A DNA stretch of 64,000 nucleotides from Heterohyrax brucei (taxonomy: Eukaryota; Chordata; Mammalia; Hyracoidea; Procaviidae), in NCBI GenBank assembly GCA_028571685.1, contig CM053142.1, forward strand, positions 130,316,796-130,380,795, written 5' to 3'. Numbering within the stretch: position 1 is the first letter of the stretch; each line of letters starts with the position of its first letter. Below the pieces are notes generated by a model, which had not been told where the DNA came from, ran no database searches, and saw nothing but the letters and a program-made list of their open reading frames with translations. Positions 42,714-52,889 of this stretch are shown here, piece by piece. The translations under genes were made by a program, and so were the position numbers.

Positions 42714-42783
42714 TTGGATGGGTGGGTGGGTGGGTGGGTGGATGGATGGATGGATGGGTGGGTGGGTGGGTGGGTTGGTTGGA
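42714..42783 (+). repeat. (TGGG)n/(TGGA)n tandem repeat
   Basis: Runs of GGTGGGTGGGTGGG, a GGATGGAT interruption and a second run of TGGG units. Many closely spaced GGG tracts make it a strong G-quadruplex candidate on the plus strand. Confidence 0.95.
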
Positions 42784-43588
42784 AATTTTAAATCCTTGGA
42801 TTTCATTGGGTAGATGAATATTGCTATATTTCTTCAGAAAATCTTCCTCTGCTTCATGCATTTTTTACTTGACTTTGCTCTATTATTCAAACAAGATTTA
42901 GAAGTTGAATCTCGTGTTTGTCTCAGTGAAACATCAAAATATCCAACAGTGTCAGATTGCTAAACAATGCATTATATAGTGTACAATTGATGTCACAAAG
43001 TCTTTTTTAAAAGGTCACTGAGAATCCTAAATGAACTGAAAAATGTTTGTGTGATAATATTCAGTGGAAATAAACTAGATATTTATATACTTATATCAAC
43101 AGTGGTTGTGTCTCTTTCAATCCGTTTATCACCGTCTATCAGTGTGGACAAAGGTCATACGCCAAGACAGTTACAGGGAATATCTTTGGGTGAAGAAGTT
43201 GTGAATGATTGAACATCTTAGAGTATATTTATGATTTTCCAATCATCCTACCATGAATATGTATAATTTTTGAATTCCAAAATGCTTAGAAAAAAGATAT
43301 TAATAAAAAAGAAGATAATCTAACAAAGGTTCTAATAGCACCTAGTGTTATAGCACAGAAGCTTTGATGAAGAAAGAAATGTTATTCCTTTTTGGGTTGA
43401 TGGCTGGTATTCCTATGTCCCTTGAAGATCACCATCCAATGCAGCATGGGAGGATATTCTAATCTCCCAGGAGTTGGGCGGCATCTCAGTATGTGCAGAT
43501 ATTCATCATTATAAGAAGGTTGCAGCGCACTAGCTGAGTCAGGGCTTTATTTGAGGCTAGAGAAGAACTCAGTTGCACTATTATACAG
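42784..43588. other. Stretch without recognised feature
   Basis: AT-rich non-coding DNA. Confidence 0.4.
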
Positions 43589-43589
43589 T

Positions 43590-43836
43590 GACATTTTAGT
43601 TATCTGCTACCACTATAACAAACAATACCTTAACTGGTGGCCTTAAAGAGCAAGCTATATGTCCAAATCAGGGCACTGGCTCTGGAGGAACATCTTTGTT
43701 TTCAGCCCCAGATGTCCCCAGGCATGCCGTGGCTTATAGATGTTCCTCACATGGTCCCTTTCCCCTGTGTATCTGTGCCTGCATCTGTACTCACTTCTGT
43801 TAGACACTGCCCAGAAAACAGATGGCCAGGTATTCC
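43590..43836 (-). mobile_element. MaLR LTR fragment
   Basis: 'AGTTATCTGCTACCACTATAAC', 'ACTGGTGGCCTTAAAGAGC' and 'GTCCAAATCAGGGCACTGGC' match the antisense 3' part of the MaLR LTRs above. Truncated where an AfroSINE head begins. Confidence 0.7.
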
Positions 43837-43837
43837 T

Positions 43838-43908
43838 CCCACAGAGCTACTGGTAGATTTGAACTGCTAATCTTTTGGCTAGCAGCTGACGGCTTAACTG
43901 TGCCAGCT
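43838..43908 (-). mobile_element. AfroSINE 5' fragment
   Basis: 'CTACTGGTAGATTTGAACTGC', 'TTTTGGCTAGCAGCTGACGG' and 'CTTAACTGTGCC' are the antisense head only; the tail half is missing. Confidence 0.75.
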
Positions 43909-43924
43909 GATAACCACTAAGGAT

Positions 43925-44760
43925 CTTTGGTTTCTATATATTTGCTTAGTTCATGTAAGTGAGATCATGTGGTATTTGTCCTTTTGTGACTGGCTTATTT
44001 CACTCAGCATGAGGTAATGTTTTTAGGATTCATCCATGTTGTCGAATGTATCAGAGCTTCATTTTTCTTTATGATTAATATTCCATTATATGTACATACC
44101 ACATTTTGTTTATCTGTTCATCTGTTGGTGGACATTTCAATTGCTTCTGCATTTTGGCTATTGTGAAAAGTGCTACAATAAATATTAGTGTACAGTTTAC
44201 TGTTTGTGTTTCTGCTTTCCCTTCTTTTAGGTACATACCCGGAATAGGGATCCCTGGGTCATATGCAGTTCTGTGTTCAACTTTACAGGAGCTGCCAAAC
44301 TGTTTTCCACAGGCACGGTACCGTTTTATATTCCTACCAATGGTGGACTAGGGTTCCAGTATCTCCACAACCTCTCCAGTACCCACAGTTTCCCTTCTGT
44401 TGATCATTGCCTCCCTAACCAAGGTAAGGTACTATCATATTCTGGCTTTGATTTGCACCTTTCTAATGGCTGCAGACTTTTGGGCACAGAGCCTTGATGG
44501 CACAGTGGTTAAGAGCTTGGCTAGTACCCAAAAGATGAGCAGTTCAAATCCACCATCTACTCCTTGGAAACCTTATGGGCAGTTCTACTCTGTTGTATAG
44601 GGTTGCTATAAGTAGGAACTGACTTGACAGCAAGTTTTTTGTTGCTGTTGTTTGGTTTAAGGCTAATGACGCTGAGCATCTTTTCACGTGCTTGTTGGAC
44701 TTCTCAATGTTTTCTTGGGTGAAAGATTGCTCAAGTCCTTTTTTTTTTAAATTAGATTTG
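43925..44760 (-). mobile_element. L1 LINE 3' region with nested AfroSINE
   Basis: Antisense L1: 'GACTGGCTTATTTCACTCAGC', 'GGATTCATCCATGTTGTC', 'GAGCTGCCAAACTGTTTTCC' and, after the SINE, 'CTGAGCATCTTTTCACGTGC'. Continuity across the SINE shows it was one element. Confidence 0.9.
44487..44657 (+). mobile_element. AfroSINE nested in L1
   Basis: 'GAGCCTTGATGGCACAGTGG', 'CAAATCCACCATCTACTCC', 'GGGCAGTTCTACTCTG' and tail 'TTGCTATAAGTAGGAACTGAC' followed by a T/G-rich 3' end. Confidence 0.95.
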
Positions 44761-44869
44761 CCTTTTTGTTGTCAAATTTTAGAAATGATATGTTATATAA
44801 ATTGTAGAATATGTATTTGAATATTAGACCCTGAAACAAGTGAGCTTCCTTGGGTGCCAACCAAAATGA

Positions 44870-44970
44870 CAACTCTGACCGTAGGTAGCAACACAGCACT
44901 AGTTCTTAAGAGGCCGAGGCCAAATACACCCTTGTTATCCAACTTCTCCCCCATTTCTAACACCATTCTC
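44870..44970 (-). mobile_element. ERV leader with primer-binding-site-like motif
   Basis: The reverse complement of 44949-44965 is TGGTGTTAGAAATGGGG, a good primer-binding-site-like sequence, placed five bases after a CA-ending LTR edge. It pairs with the comparable motif at 423-438. Confidence 0.45.
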
Positions 44971-45990
44971 TGTACGGCACTCTTTCTCTGTTGGGTTTGA
45001 TATTCATTGCAACAGTCAGAGAGAACTCATGGCAACAACCATATATGCAATAACAACATTAATATAGCAGAGAAAGATGTAAACAGAGGATATAAAATGA
45101 AATTAAAATACACTTAGGGTGAGGTCCAAGTGGGATACCTGCATGGGGCCTCAACTTCTCAAAGGATCCATTTATGTCTCAGGGAGGACCCGCTTACTGT
45201 TCTCGAAAACCAGTGTTCCTTCTCACCTGTTAGAAAACTTTCAGAGACTGTTCTGTGAGTTACTAAGTGGGCTCCACTATTGACTTCTCTGCTCATCTGG
45301 CTCCTGACTCCCCCTTGCCAGTTTTCAGATGGTCTCTGCTCTGTGAAAGGACCTCTGATTGGTGTGCCCCAGGTCTAAGTGTCTGTGTTTTGGCCCAGGT
45401 TTTGGCCTTTGCGCTCTGCTGCAGTCTAGATCTGCTTGTTGTCTCTGTCACAGTTCCTGCATCTGTTGCTGCCACACTTACCTGGTCTGAGAGGTTTTCA
45501 GCTCCCGGCCCGTATTCAAGGACGAGCTTCCCTTCTGGCTGTTGCACCTAGGGTTTTTATCAGTCACCAGGTGGAGGATGCAACCAATGTGGGTAAAGGA
45601 CAGCTTCAATGTGGGGTCCTCCAGCCAATACCAGTAAATATCAAACCAGGTGTGGACCTCAACCAGTCCTAGTAAGGGACAATTACTGAGCACTCAAACT
45701 CTCTGTCATCCCCCAACTCCTGGCCCCTAGCTAATCCCGACAAAGCTAAGTTACTAGGCAGGGCTTCCCAGCCATTCTGGGTAACGTTCACCCTGGATAG
45801 ATCTCAGGAACTAGATTTTCCGTAAGGTAAGTCCACATCAGATAAGCATTAACAACAGCAAAACCCCAACCCACTGTGCGGGGCTTCCCAGCCAATCTGG
45901 GTAAACGTCACCTTGGATAGACCCCAGGAACTAGGACCAAAAGGCCATTTTCTGTAAGGTAATTCCACAGCAGGCAGACCCTTGTTAGAT
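44971..45990 (-). mobile_element. ERV LTR with partial duplication
   Basis: The minus strand ends '...GCCGTACA' next to the primer-binding-site-like motif; 60 bases inside is 'ATCAAACCCAACAGAGAAAG', shared with the LTR at the window start. A GATAAAAACCC sequence on the minus strand near 45.56 kb is a plausible TATA box. The upstream (right) part is tandemly duplicated at 45756-46022. Frames here (94 and 84 codons on opposite strands) are LTR readings, not genes. Confidence 0.5.
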
Positions 45991-46022
45991 AAACATTAAC
46001 AACAAAACCCCAATGCACTGCC
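45756..46022. repeat. Tandem duplication of about 120-145 bp
   Basis: Unit 1 (45756-45874) and unit 2 (45879-46022) both start 'GGGCTTCCCAGCCA', share 'CTGGATAGA...CAGGAACTAG' and 'GTAAGGTAA', and both end with 'AAAACCCCAA...CACTG'. That end is the first part of the antisense AfroSINE at 45998, so the duplicated unit includes a piece of SINE. Unit 1 has lost about 25 bp internally. Confidence 0.85.
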
Positions 46023-46166
46023 ACTGAGTAGATTCCAACTCATGGTGAACCCACAGGACAGAGTTGAACTGCTCCATGGAGTTTCCAAGAAGTGCCTGGT
46101 AGATTTGAACACTGACCTTTCAGTTAGCAGATGTAGTGTTTAACCAGCATTCCATCAGGATTTCTA
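45998..46166 (-). mobile_element. AfroSINE
   Basis: Antisense 'CACTGCCACTGAGTAGATTCC', 'ACAGGACAGAGTTGAACTGC', 'GGTAGATTTGAACACTGACC' and 'TTTAACCAGCATTCCATC'. Its tail end is also present in the left unit of the tandem duplication. Confidence 0.92.
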
Positions 46167-46199
46167 TTAGATATATGGTTTCTAAAAATGTTCACTTGA

Positions 46200-46358
46200 C
46201 CTCCTGCTTTCACTGCGTAGATGAAAGAGCACAGAATCTTAGTTTAAAATCCAGTGTTACTCATTGCTAACTCTGGGATCTTGGGTAAATTTGCCATCCT
46301 ATCATCTCAGTTTTCTTATTTTAAGGTAGGAATAAAAATATGTCTTACTTGTGTGAGC
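46200..46358 (+). mobile_element. MIR SINE
   Basis: 'AGTGTTACTCATTGCTAAC', 'CTGGGATCTTGGGTAAATTTG', 'CATCTCAGTTTTCTTATTTTAAGG' follow MIR core and downstream order. Confidence 0.65.
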
Positions 46359-47025
46359 CATACTTGACTATCATAACAAATAAATCAAATTTCAAAGGCA
46401 TAACTCAATAGAATTGTGTTTCTGGTTCACATAAAGAAAGGCATCAATTCAAACCACAAATGTGTTGTAAAAGTAGCAGGATAAAAATACACCATAGAGA
46501 AATCAGTATTCTTCACATACACCAACAGTAACAGTTAGAAGACGTAAGGACAGAGGAAAACAATTTTCATCTACAATAACAACAAGAAAATTAAATACTT
46601 TGGAATATATCTAACAAGAACTGTGCCAAACCTATTATGAGGAAGATACAACAGTTCTGAAAATAGAGTTAAACAAATAGTCACTATCAGCTTCTGGATA
46701 GCATGACTTAAGATCATAAAAGTGTCACTGCTCCCTAAATTAATATAACACAAACCCAGCAAAAACATCAATAAGCTTGTTTATGGCCTTAGAGAGGTTG
46801 ATAATAAAAAGTACCTGAAAAACAAAACATGCAACAATAACCACAAAAATAGTAAAGAGAAATTCTAATAAGAAGGACTAGCTCTGTTAGACATTAGAAC
46901 ATACTATAAAGTGTCCATAATTAAAATACTGATGCAAGATGAGAAAAACAGACTAGAACAGGACACCCAGAAATAGACCGAAGTGCATATAAAAATAAAC
47001 TATATTATAAATATGGTATCAAAAA

Positions 47026-48414
47026 TTGTTGCTGGGTGCCAACAAGTTGGTTCTGACTCACAGCAACCCAACATACAGCAGAAAAAAATACGGCCTGATC
47101 CTTCACCGTTGTCACAGTCTTTGCTATGCCTGAACCCCTGGTTGCAGCCACTGTGCCATTCTTATTCAGTGTCTTCCTCTTTTGCTGACTGTCTATCAGG
47201 TATGATGTCTTTCTCCACAGACTGGTCTCTCCTGATAACATACTCAAAGTATGTGAAACCAAGTCTCTCCATCCTTGCTTCTAAGGAGCCCTCGGGCTGT
47301 ACTTCTTCCAAGATAGATTTGTTCATTCTTCTGGCAGTCCTTAGTATAGTCAGTGGTCTCTGTCAATAGCATCATTCAAAGGCATCAGCTCTTCAGTTTT
47401 CCTTATTTGTTATTCAGCTATCACACACATATGAAGTTGTTGAAAACACCATGGCTGAAACTGGGCACCCCTTAGTCTTTAAAGTGACATCATTGCTTTT
47501 GAATGCTTTAAATAGGCCTTTTGCAGCAGATTCACCCAGTGCAATGCATCTTTTGACTTCTTAACTGTGGCTTCCATGATCATTGATTGTGGATTCAGAT
47601 AAAATGAAATCCTAGACAACTTCAATCTTTTCTCCATTTATCATTATGTTGCTTATTGTTCAGTTGTGAAAATTTTATTTTCATTGTGTTGAGATATAAT
47701 CCATACTGAAGGCTGTAGTCTCTGATTTCCATAAATAAACACTTCAAGTCCTCTACACTTTGAGAAAGCAAGGTTGTGTCATCCGCATATCGTAGACTTT
47801 TAATGAGTCTTCCTCCAACCCTCATGCTATAGTCTTTTTCATATAATCCAACTTCTCAGATTATTTATTCAGCATAGAGATTGTGTAAGTGTGGTGAAAG
47901 GATATAACCCTGATGCACACTTTTCCTAACTTTAAACCATGCAGTGTCCCTTTATTCTGTAGGAACAACTGCCTCTTGACACATGTACAGAGTCCTCATA
48001 AGCAAAAATTAAGTGTTCCAGAATTCTCATTCTTTGAAATATTATACATAATTTGAATGGCTGTGTATACTGAACAAAACACAGGTAAACATCCTTCTGG
48101 TATTCTCTGATTTCAGCTAAGATATATCTGACATCATATCCCTTATTCCAGGTTCTTCACTGAATCTGGCTTGAATTTCTGGCAGTTAGTTCCCCGTCAA
48201 TGTACTACCACAACCATTTTTGAACAATCTTCAGCAAAATATAGTTGTGTGATATTAGTGATATTGTTTCATGATTTCTAGATTCTGTTGGATCACCTTT
48301 CTTTGGAATGAGCACCAATATGGATCTTTTCCAGTTGGTTAGTGAGGTAGCTATCTTCCAAATTTCTTGGCATATATCACAAATGAGCACTTCTGGCACT
48401 GTATCCATTTGTTT
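47026..48414 (-). mobile_element. RTE1-type LINE nested in L1
   Basis: Antisense from 'GTTGCTGGGTGCCAACAAG' to 'GCACTGTATCCATTTGTTT'. Frame 47622-47825 on the minus strand keeps 'GRLIKSLRYADDTTLLSQS', so the catalytic YADD is intact; frame 48205-48408 keeps 'RSILVLIPKKGDPTESRN'. Stops and frameshifts separate the frames. It is truncated at the start of the RT region, without endonuclease. Confidence 0.93.
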
Positions 48415-48884
48415 GACTACTGGGATGAAACAAATTATTTTAATAGATGGTATTGGAATAATTGAATAGTCATTTGGAATAAAATAGATTTAAATCCAAA
48501 CCTCACAGTACATGTATAAGCATAACTCCAAATACTACAAGGATCTAAAGGCAAACCAAACCTGGAACACATGAGTGAATCCCTCTTTGGTGTTCATATA
48601 GATAAAGATTATCTAACTATGATTCAAAGCACAGAGGTAATTACAAAAAGATCGATAACTGAGTTATGAAAAATTTTAAAAATCTCATGGTAAATACACC
48701 ATAAATGAAGTCAAAGACAACAGATACTTTGAAAACAATATTTACGACACAGAACTAAGTATAAAGTGCCAATAATGCTGGTATATAGACTATTCTTAAA
48801 ATTTGAGATAAAGAATTAGAAAAATAGGAAAAAGGCATGAGCAGATAATTCTCATAACACAAGAAACAACATATACTCTCTCTA

Positions 48885-48935
48885 TATAAATGTACACACA
48901 CACACATATGTATACATATGTGCATGTGTGTTTAA
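48885..48935. repeat. (CA)n/(TA)n/(TG)n microsatellite
   Basis: 'CACACACACACATATG' passes into 'TATACATATGTGCATGTGTG'; self-complementary alternating tract directly upstream of the AfroSINE. Confidence 0.8.
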
Positions 48936-48936
48936 G

Positions 48937-49092
48937 TATATACTGGCACAGTGACTAAGAGCTCAGCTGTTACCCAAAAGGGTCACGGTTGAAATCCACC
49001 AGCTGCTCCTTGGAAAGCCTATGGGACTGTTCTACTCTGTCCTATAGGGTCACTGTGAGTTGGAATCGACTTGATTGTGACAAATTTGTTTG
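48937..49092 (+). mobile_element. AfroSINE nested in L1
   Basis: 'CTGGCACAGTGACTAAGAGC', 'CCACCAGCTGCTCCTTGG', 'CTACTCTGTCCTATAGGGTC' and tail 'CTGTGAGTTGGAATCGACTTG'. The head is slightly short. Confidence 0.95.
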
Positions 49093-49547
49093 ATATATAG
49101 CGATAGATATGTAAAACCTTAAAAGATAAAAAAAGATGCTCAACCTCATGCATAATTAGAGTAAGATACATTGGAACTATATTGTGGTTTTATTTCTCAT
49201 GTATCAGATTGGCAAAAATTAAAAATGTAACAACACATTTTTGTGGAAGAGGCTGTAGGGACACAGGCACACTCAGGCACTGCTTAGTGAAAATGCAAAC
49301 TTGTACAACCTTTGGAGGGAAACATAATGCCTGAGAAACTACATAAACACCTTTAAATTCAGGAAATCTCTCTTGTAGCAAGTTATCTAGAAGATATATC
49401 TCCAGTCATCCAAAAATGCATGTGTATAAGGTTATTCACTGCAGCCTGTTTATTAATGCAAAATATTGGAAACAATTTAAATGTCCAAAATAAGAAATGG
49501 ATTATATAAATTACATATAGCAACACAACTGGAGGGAAAATAAAAAA

Positions 49548-49601
49548 AAGAAGATGATGATTTCTATGACTAATAAGAAGATGATGATTTCTATGACTAA
49601 T
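49548..49601 (+). repeat. Perfect 27-bp tandem duplication
   Basis: The unit starting 'AAGAAGATGATGATTTC' and ending 'TGACTAAT' occurs twice without a mismatch (49548-49574 and 49575-49601). A second imperfect duplication ('ATATGTTAAGTGGAAAAAG' / 'ATATGTTAAGTAGAAAAAG') follows at 49619-49668. Confidence 0.95.
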
Positions 49602-50915
49602 GTGGAGTGTTTTTCAGGATATGTTAAGTGGAAAAAGAAAAATTATATGTTAAGTAGAAAAAGAGAATCCATTATGTACTACTTTCATGAAAGGGAAATA
49701 AAATACGTATGTGTCTTTCATTTCATTATAATACTTTATGTTCTCCAGCTGCCCTTTGAAATTTTCTGTTCCAATCTTCTACTTCATCATTTCTTCCTTT
49801 ACAAAATAAAGTACTATACTGAAATGCACAAAGACCTGGAGATAGAAAACTAAAAAGGAAGAACACACTTGGCATTTCTCAAGTTGAAAGGAGTGAAGAA
49901 AAAATTCAAGGCTTGAGTTGTAATACTGAAAGATTCTATGGGGGAAATATTAAATGACTCAGGAAGCATCAAAAGAAGATGGAAGGAATATACAGACTCA
50001 GTGTACCAGAAAGAACTGGCTGATGTTCAAACATTTCACAAGGTAGCACATGATCAATAACCAAAGGTGCTGAAGCTTCGAAGAGGTAAAAGCTTCACTG
50101 AACATTGACTAAAAACAAGTCTCCAGGAACTGACTGATCATCAACTGAGATGCTTCAACAAACAAATGCATTGCTGGAAGCACTCATTACTCTATGCCAA
50201 GAAATTTGGAAGACAGCAACCTAGCCAACTGACTAGAAGAGATTACATCTGTACCCATTCCAAAGAAAGGTAATCCAAAAGAATGTGGAAATTATCAAAC
50301 AATTATCACTAGTAACACGCAAGTAAAATTTTGCTGAAGATTATTCATATTTGGTTGCAGCGATACATCAATGTAGATTTGCAACAAATTCAAACTAGAT
50401 TCAGAAGAGGATGTGGAACGAGGGATATCATTGCTGATGTCAAATGGATCTTGGTTAAAAGCAGAGAATACTAGAAAGATGCCTACCTGTGTTTTATTAA
50501 CTGTGCAAAGGCATATGGATAACATCATGGAAAAAAGGGGAGTTCCAGAACATTTAATTTGCTCATGAGGAATCTGCACATAGACCAAGAGGCAGTCATT
50601 TGAACAAAACAAGCAGATGCTGTGTGGTTTCAAGTCAGGAAAGGTGTACAACAGTACTGTATCTTTTCACCATAGTTATTCAGCATCTATGCTGAACAAG
50701 AAACTGGATTATATGAAGAAAAATAGGGCATCAGAATTAGAGGAAGACTTTTTAGCAACAGGTGATACATAGAATACACAACCTTGCTTGCTGAAAGTGA
50801 AGAGAGGCCTTGAAGTACTTACTGATGAAGACCAAAGACTATAGCCTTCAGTACTGGCTACACCTCAACAGCAAAAATCCTCACAACTGATCAACAAGCA
50901 ACACTATGATAAAGG

Positions 50916-51068
50916 AAGGAACCTAACCATCACTGCTGAGTTGATTCCAACTCACCATGACCCTATACGTCAGAGCAGAACTGTCCCATAGAGTTTCTAA
51001 GGGGCACCTAGCAGATATGAACTGCCAACTTTTCAGTTAGTACACTACTACACACCAGGGTTTCCAAG
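50916..51068 (-). mobile_element. AfroSINE nested in RTE
   Basis: Antisense 'CATCACTGCTGAGTTGATTCC', 'ACGTCAGAGCAGAACTGTCCC', 'GCACCTAGCAGATATGAAC' and 'CACCAGGGTTTCC'. It interrupts the RTE C-terminal region, which resumes with 'AAGTTTTCAAGGATTTC'. Confidence 0.93.
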
Positions 51069-51275
51069 ATCTAAGTTTTCAAGGATTTCATTTTACTTGG
51101 ACCCACAATCAAAGCCCACAGAATCAGCAGTAAAGAAATCAAAAGATGCATCACAGTGGGCAACTACGCTGAAAAAAAAAGAAACTTTAAAGTGTTAAAA
51201 AGGAGAAATGTAAGTTCAAGGACTAAGGTGTACCTGATCCAAGCCATGGCACTTTTGATCCCCTGTAAATGTGAA

Positions 51276-51448
51276 GAAAACCCTGGTGACTTAGCGGTTA
51301 AGTGCTACATGTGCTTACCAAAAAGTCGGCAGTTCAGATTCAACAGATGCTCCTTGGAAACTCGATGGGGCAGGTCTACTCTGACCTGTGGGTATGCCAT
51401 GGTTTAGTATCAACTCAAAGGCAGTGGCTTGGTTTGGGCTTTGGCTTA
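51276..51448 (+). mobile_element. AfroSINE nested in RTE
   Basis: 'AAAACCCTGGTGACTTAGCGG', 'CAAAAAGTCGGCAGTTCAG', 'GGCAGGTCTACTCTGACC' and a T/G-rich end. Flanks 'TAAATGTGAA' (51266-51275) and 'TAAATGTAAA' (51449-51458) form a 10-bp target-site duplication with one mismatch. Confidence 0.95.
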
Positions 51449-51868
51449 TAAATGTAAAAGCTAGATAATGAATAAAGAAGACTGAAGAAGAATTAATGCC
51501 TTTGAATTATGGTGTTGACAAAGAATAGTGACTGTATCATTGATTGCCAGATGAATTAACAAAACTATCTTGTAAGAAGTACAGCCAGAAGCTCCTTAAA
51601 AGCAAGGAGAGCAGCAAGGCTTTATCACACATACTTGGGACACGTTATCAGGAGGGACCAGTCCCTGGAGAAGGACATCATGCATGGTAAAGCAGAGGGT
51701 CAGGGAAAAAGAGGAAGACCTTCACAGAGGTGGACTGACACAGCAGCTGCCAGCATGAAATCACGCATGTCCGTGATTGTGAGGATGACACACAATTACG
51801 TCTCCTTCTGCCGGTCTCCATGAGTCAAAATGGACTCAATGGCACCTAACAACAACAACTTTTTATTG

Positions 51869-52050
51869 TGACAAAAGAAACACAGAAAGAATAATCCAAA
51901 ATTTCTCACAGGGATTAGGATGAAGAGAATGGGGTAGAAAGGGTGAGGGAATGGGGGAAGGAAAATTCTGTATAGTTCTTAAGATTAGAACCATGATAAT
52001 GTTCCACATATTAAAAATATAAATAAATGATTTAAATCAATGAGGCTGAA
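51869..52050 (+). mobile_element. L1-like 3' end
   Basis: 'GGGATTAGGATGAAGAGAATGG', 'AAGATTAGAACCATGATAATG' and the A/T-rich end look like the 3' UTR of an old L1. Moderate support. Confidence 0.4.
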
Positions 52051-52053
52051 GCT

Positions 52054-52456
52054 TGTTATGGATTGAATTATGTCCCCCCAAACTATGGATTGAAATCCTA
52101 ACCTCCATACCTGTGAATTAATCTGTGTTCTGAATAGGGTTTTCTTTGTTATGTTAGTGAGGCCATATCAGTGTAAGGCGTATCTTAAACCTAGCCACTT
52201 CTGAGGTGGTAAAAGAGCAGATTCATGGAGGACCAATGAGGGAAAGACAGATGACATTTGGAGATCCTCCAAGGAATGCCAAGAATGTCAGGCAAGCTGG
52301 CATAGGATTTTTCCCCAGACCCGAGGGAAAGACAGCCTTTCGTCAGAACTGATGCCTGATTTGAACTTCTGCCCTCCTGAACTATGAGAAAATAAAGTTC
52401 TGTTTTTAAAGCTATCCACTTGGGTATTTCTGTTACAGCACAGATAACTAAGGAGG
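52054..52456 (+). mobile_element. MaLR (MLT1-like) solo LTR
   Basis: Sense LTR from 'TGTTATGGATTGAATTATGTCC' through 'CCTGTGAATTAATCTGTG', 'GATTTGAACTTCTGCCCTCC' and 'GAGAAAATAAAGTTCTG' (poly(A) signal AATAAA) to 'CCACTTGGGTATTTCTGTTAC' and 'GATAACTAAGG'. The 135-codon antisense frame at 52191-52598 is a shadow. Confidence 0.9.
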
Positions 52457-52888
52457 AACACAAACTGGAACACGATGACAGAGGAAACCGATTATACGGA
52501 AGGGACTCGAGAAGAAATGAGGAAACCTGAGTAACTTTGAAAAGCAGGATTTTGACTATATACTGCAAGACTAAAATGAAAGAAGTGTTTGCAAACATTG
52601 CACGCCAGCTACTAACCCATTTCCCCCCTGCGTGGTATGAGTTAGCAATTCTGAAACTAATTCATGCATGTTTTAGCATTGTGCAAATAAGTAAATAAGC
52701 TTTGGGTAATGAGAGGCAGATTTCTTACTGTCAGGGAAAGGAGTCATAAAAAAGGAAACCAAGACTGCTGTAATGAATCCTGTAGAAATGGATTGCAATC
52801 CGAGGTATTTCTATAAACCCATGGCAACAGATGCAGACAGCTGGGGGCGGCAGGGCAGAACAGAGGCAGAGACAAAAATGTTACTGTT
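52457..52888. other. Stretch without recognised feature
   Basis: No repeat or gene recognised. Confidence 0.4.
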
Positions 52889-52889
52889 G

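Larger units (their letters stand above)
46440..49545 (+). mobile_element. L1 LINE, interrupted by RTE and AfroSINE
   Basis: L1 ORF2 3' part and 3' UTR in sense orientation in three pieces: 46440-47025 ('CTTTGGAATATATCTAACAAG', 'GGACTAGCTCTGTTAGACATTAG'), 48415-48935 ('GGTATTGGAATAATTGAATAG', 'AAAGTCAAAGACAAC') and 49093-49545 ('GTATCAGATTGGCAAAAATTA', 'CACTGCAGCCTGTTTATTAATG'). The order matches L1 with nothing but the inserts between. No open frame. Confidence 0.88.
49705..51868 (+). mobile_element. RTE1-type LINE with inverted 5' segment and two nested AfroSINEs
   Basis: 49705-49800 is antisense RTE ('CTTCTACTTCATCATTTCTTCC', 'CATTATAATACTTTATG'). From 49801 the element runs in sense ('ACAAAATAAAGTACTATAC', 'GCACAAAGACCTGGAGATAG') to the 3' end 'CAATGGCACCTAACAACAAC' at about 51868. 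About 20 bases of the element are present in both orientations around the switch, as in short twin-priming products. RT motifs are degraded, including loss of YADD near 50.77 kb; the C-terminal frame 51635-51823 keeps 'GHVIRRDQSLEKDIM'. Confidence 0.9.

Noticed and set aside
42714..42783. CRISPR-like regular repeat
   Set aside because: A simple tetranucleotide tandem repeat without spacers, in a mammalian genome.
45267..45551. Paired open frames of 94 and 84 codons on opposite strands
   Set aside because: GC-richer ERV LTR sequence explains the length; neither reads like a known protein.
46983..47369. 128-codon plus-strand open frame
   Set aside because: Antisense to the 3' end of the RTE copy at 47026-48414.
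52191..52598. 135-codon minus-strand open frame
   Set aside because: Antisense reading of the MaLR LTR at 52054-52456 plus flank; no known domain.
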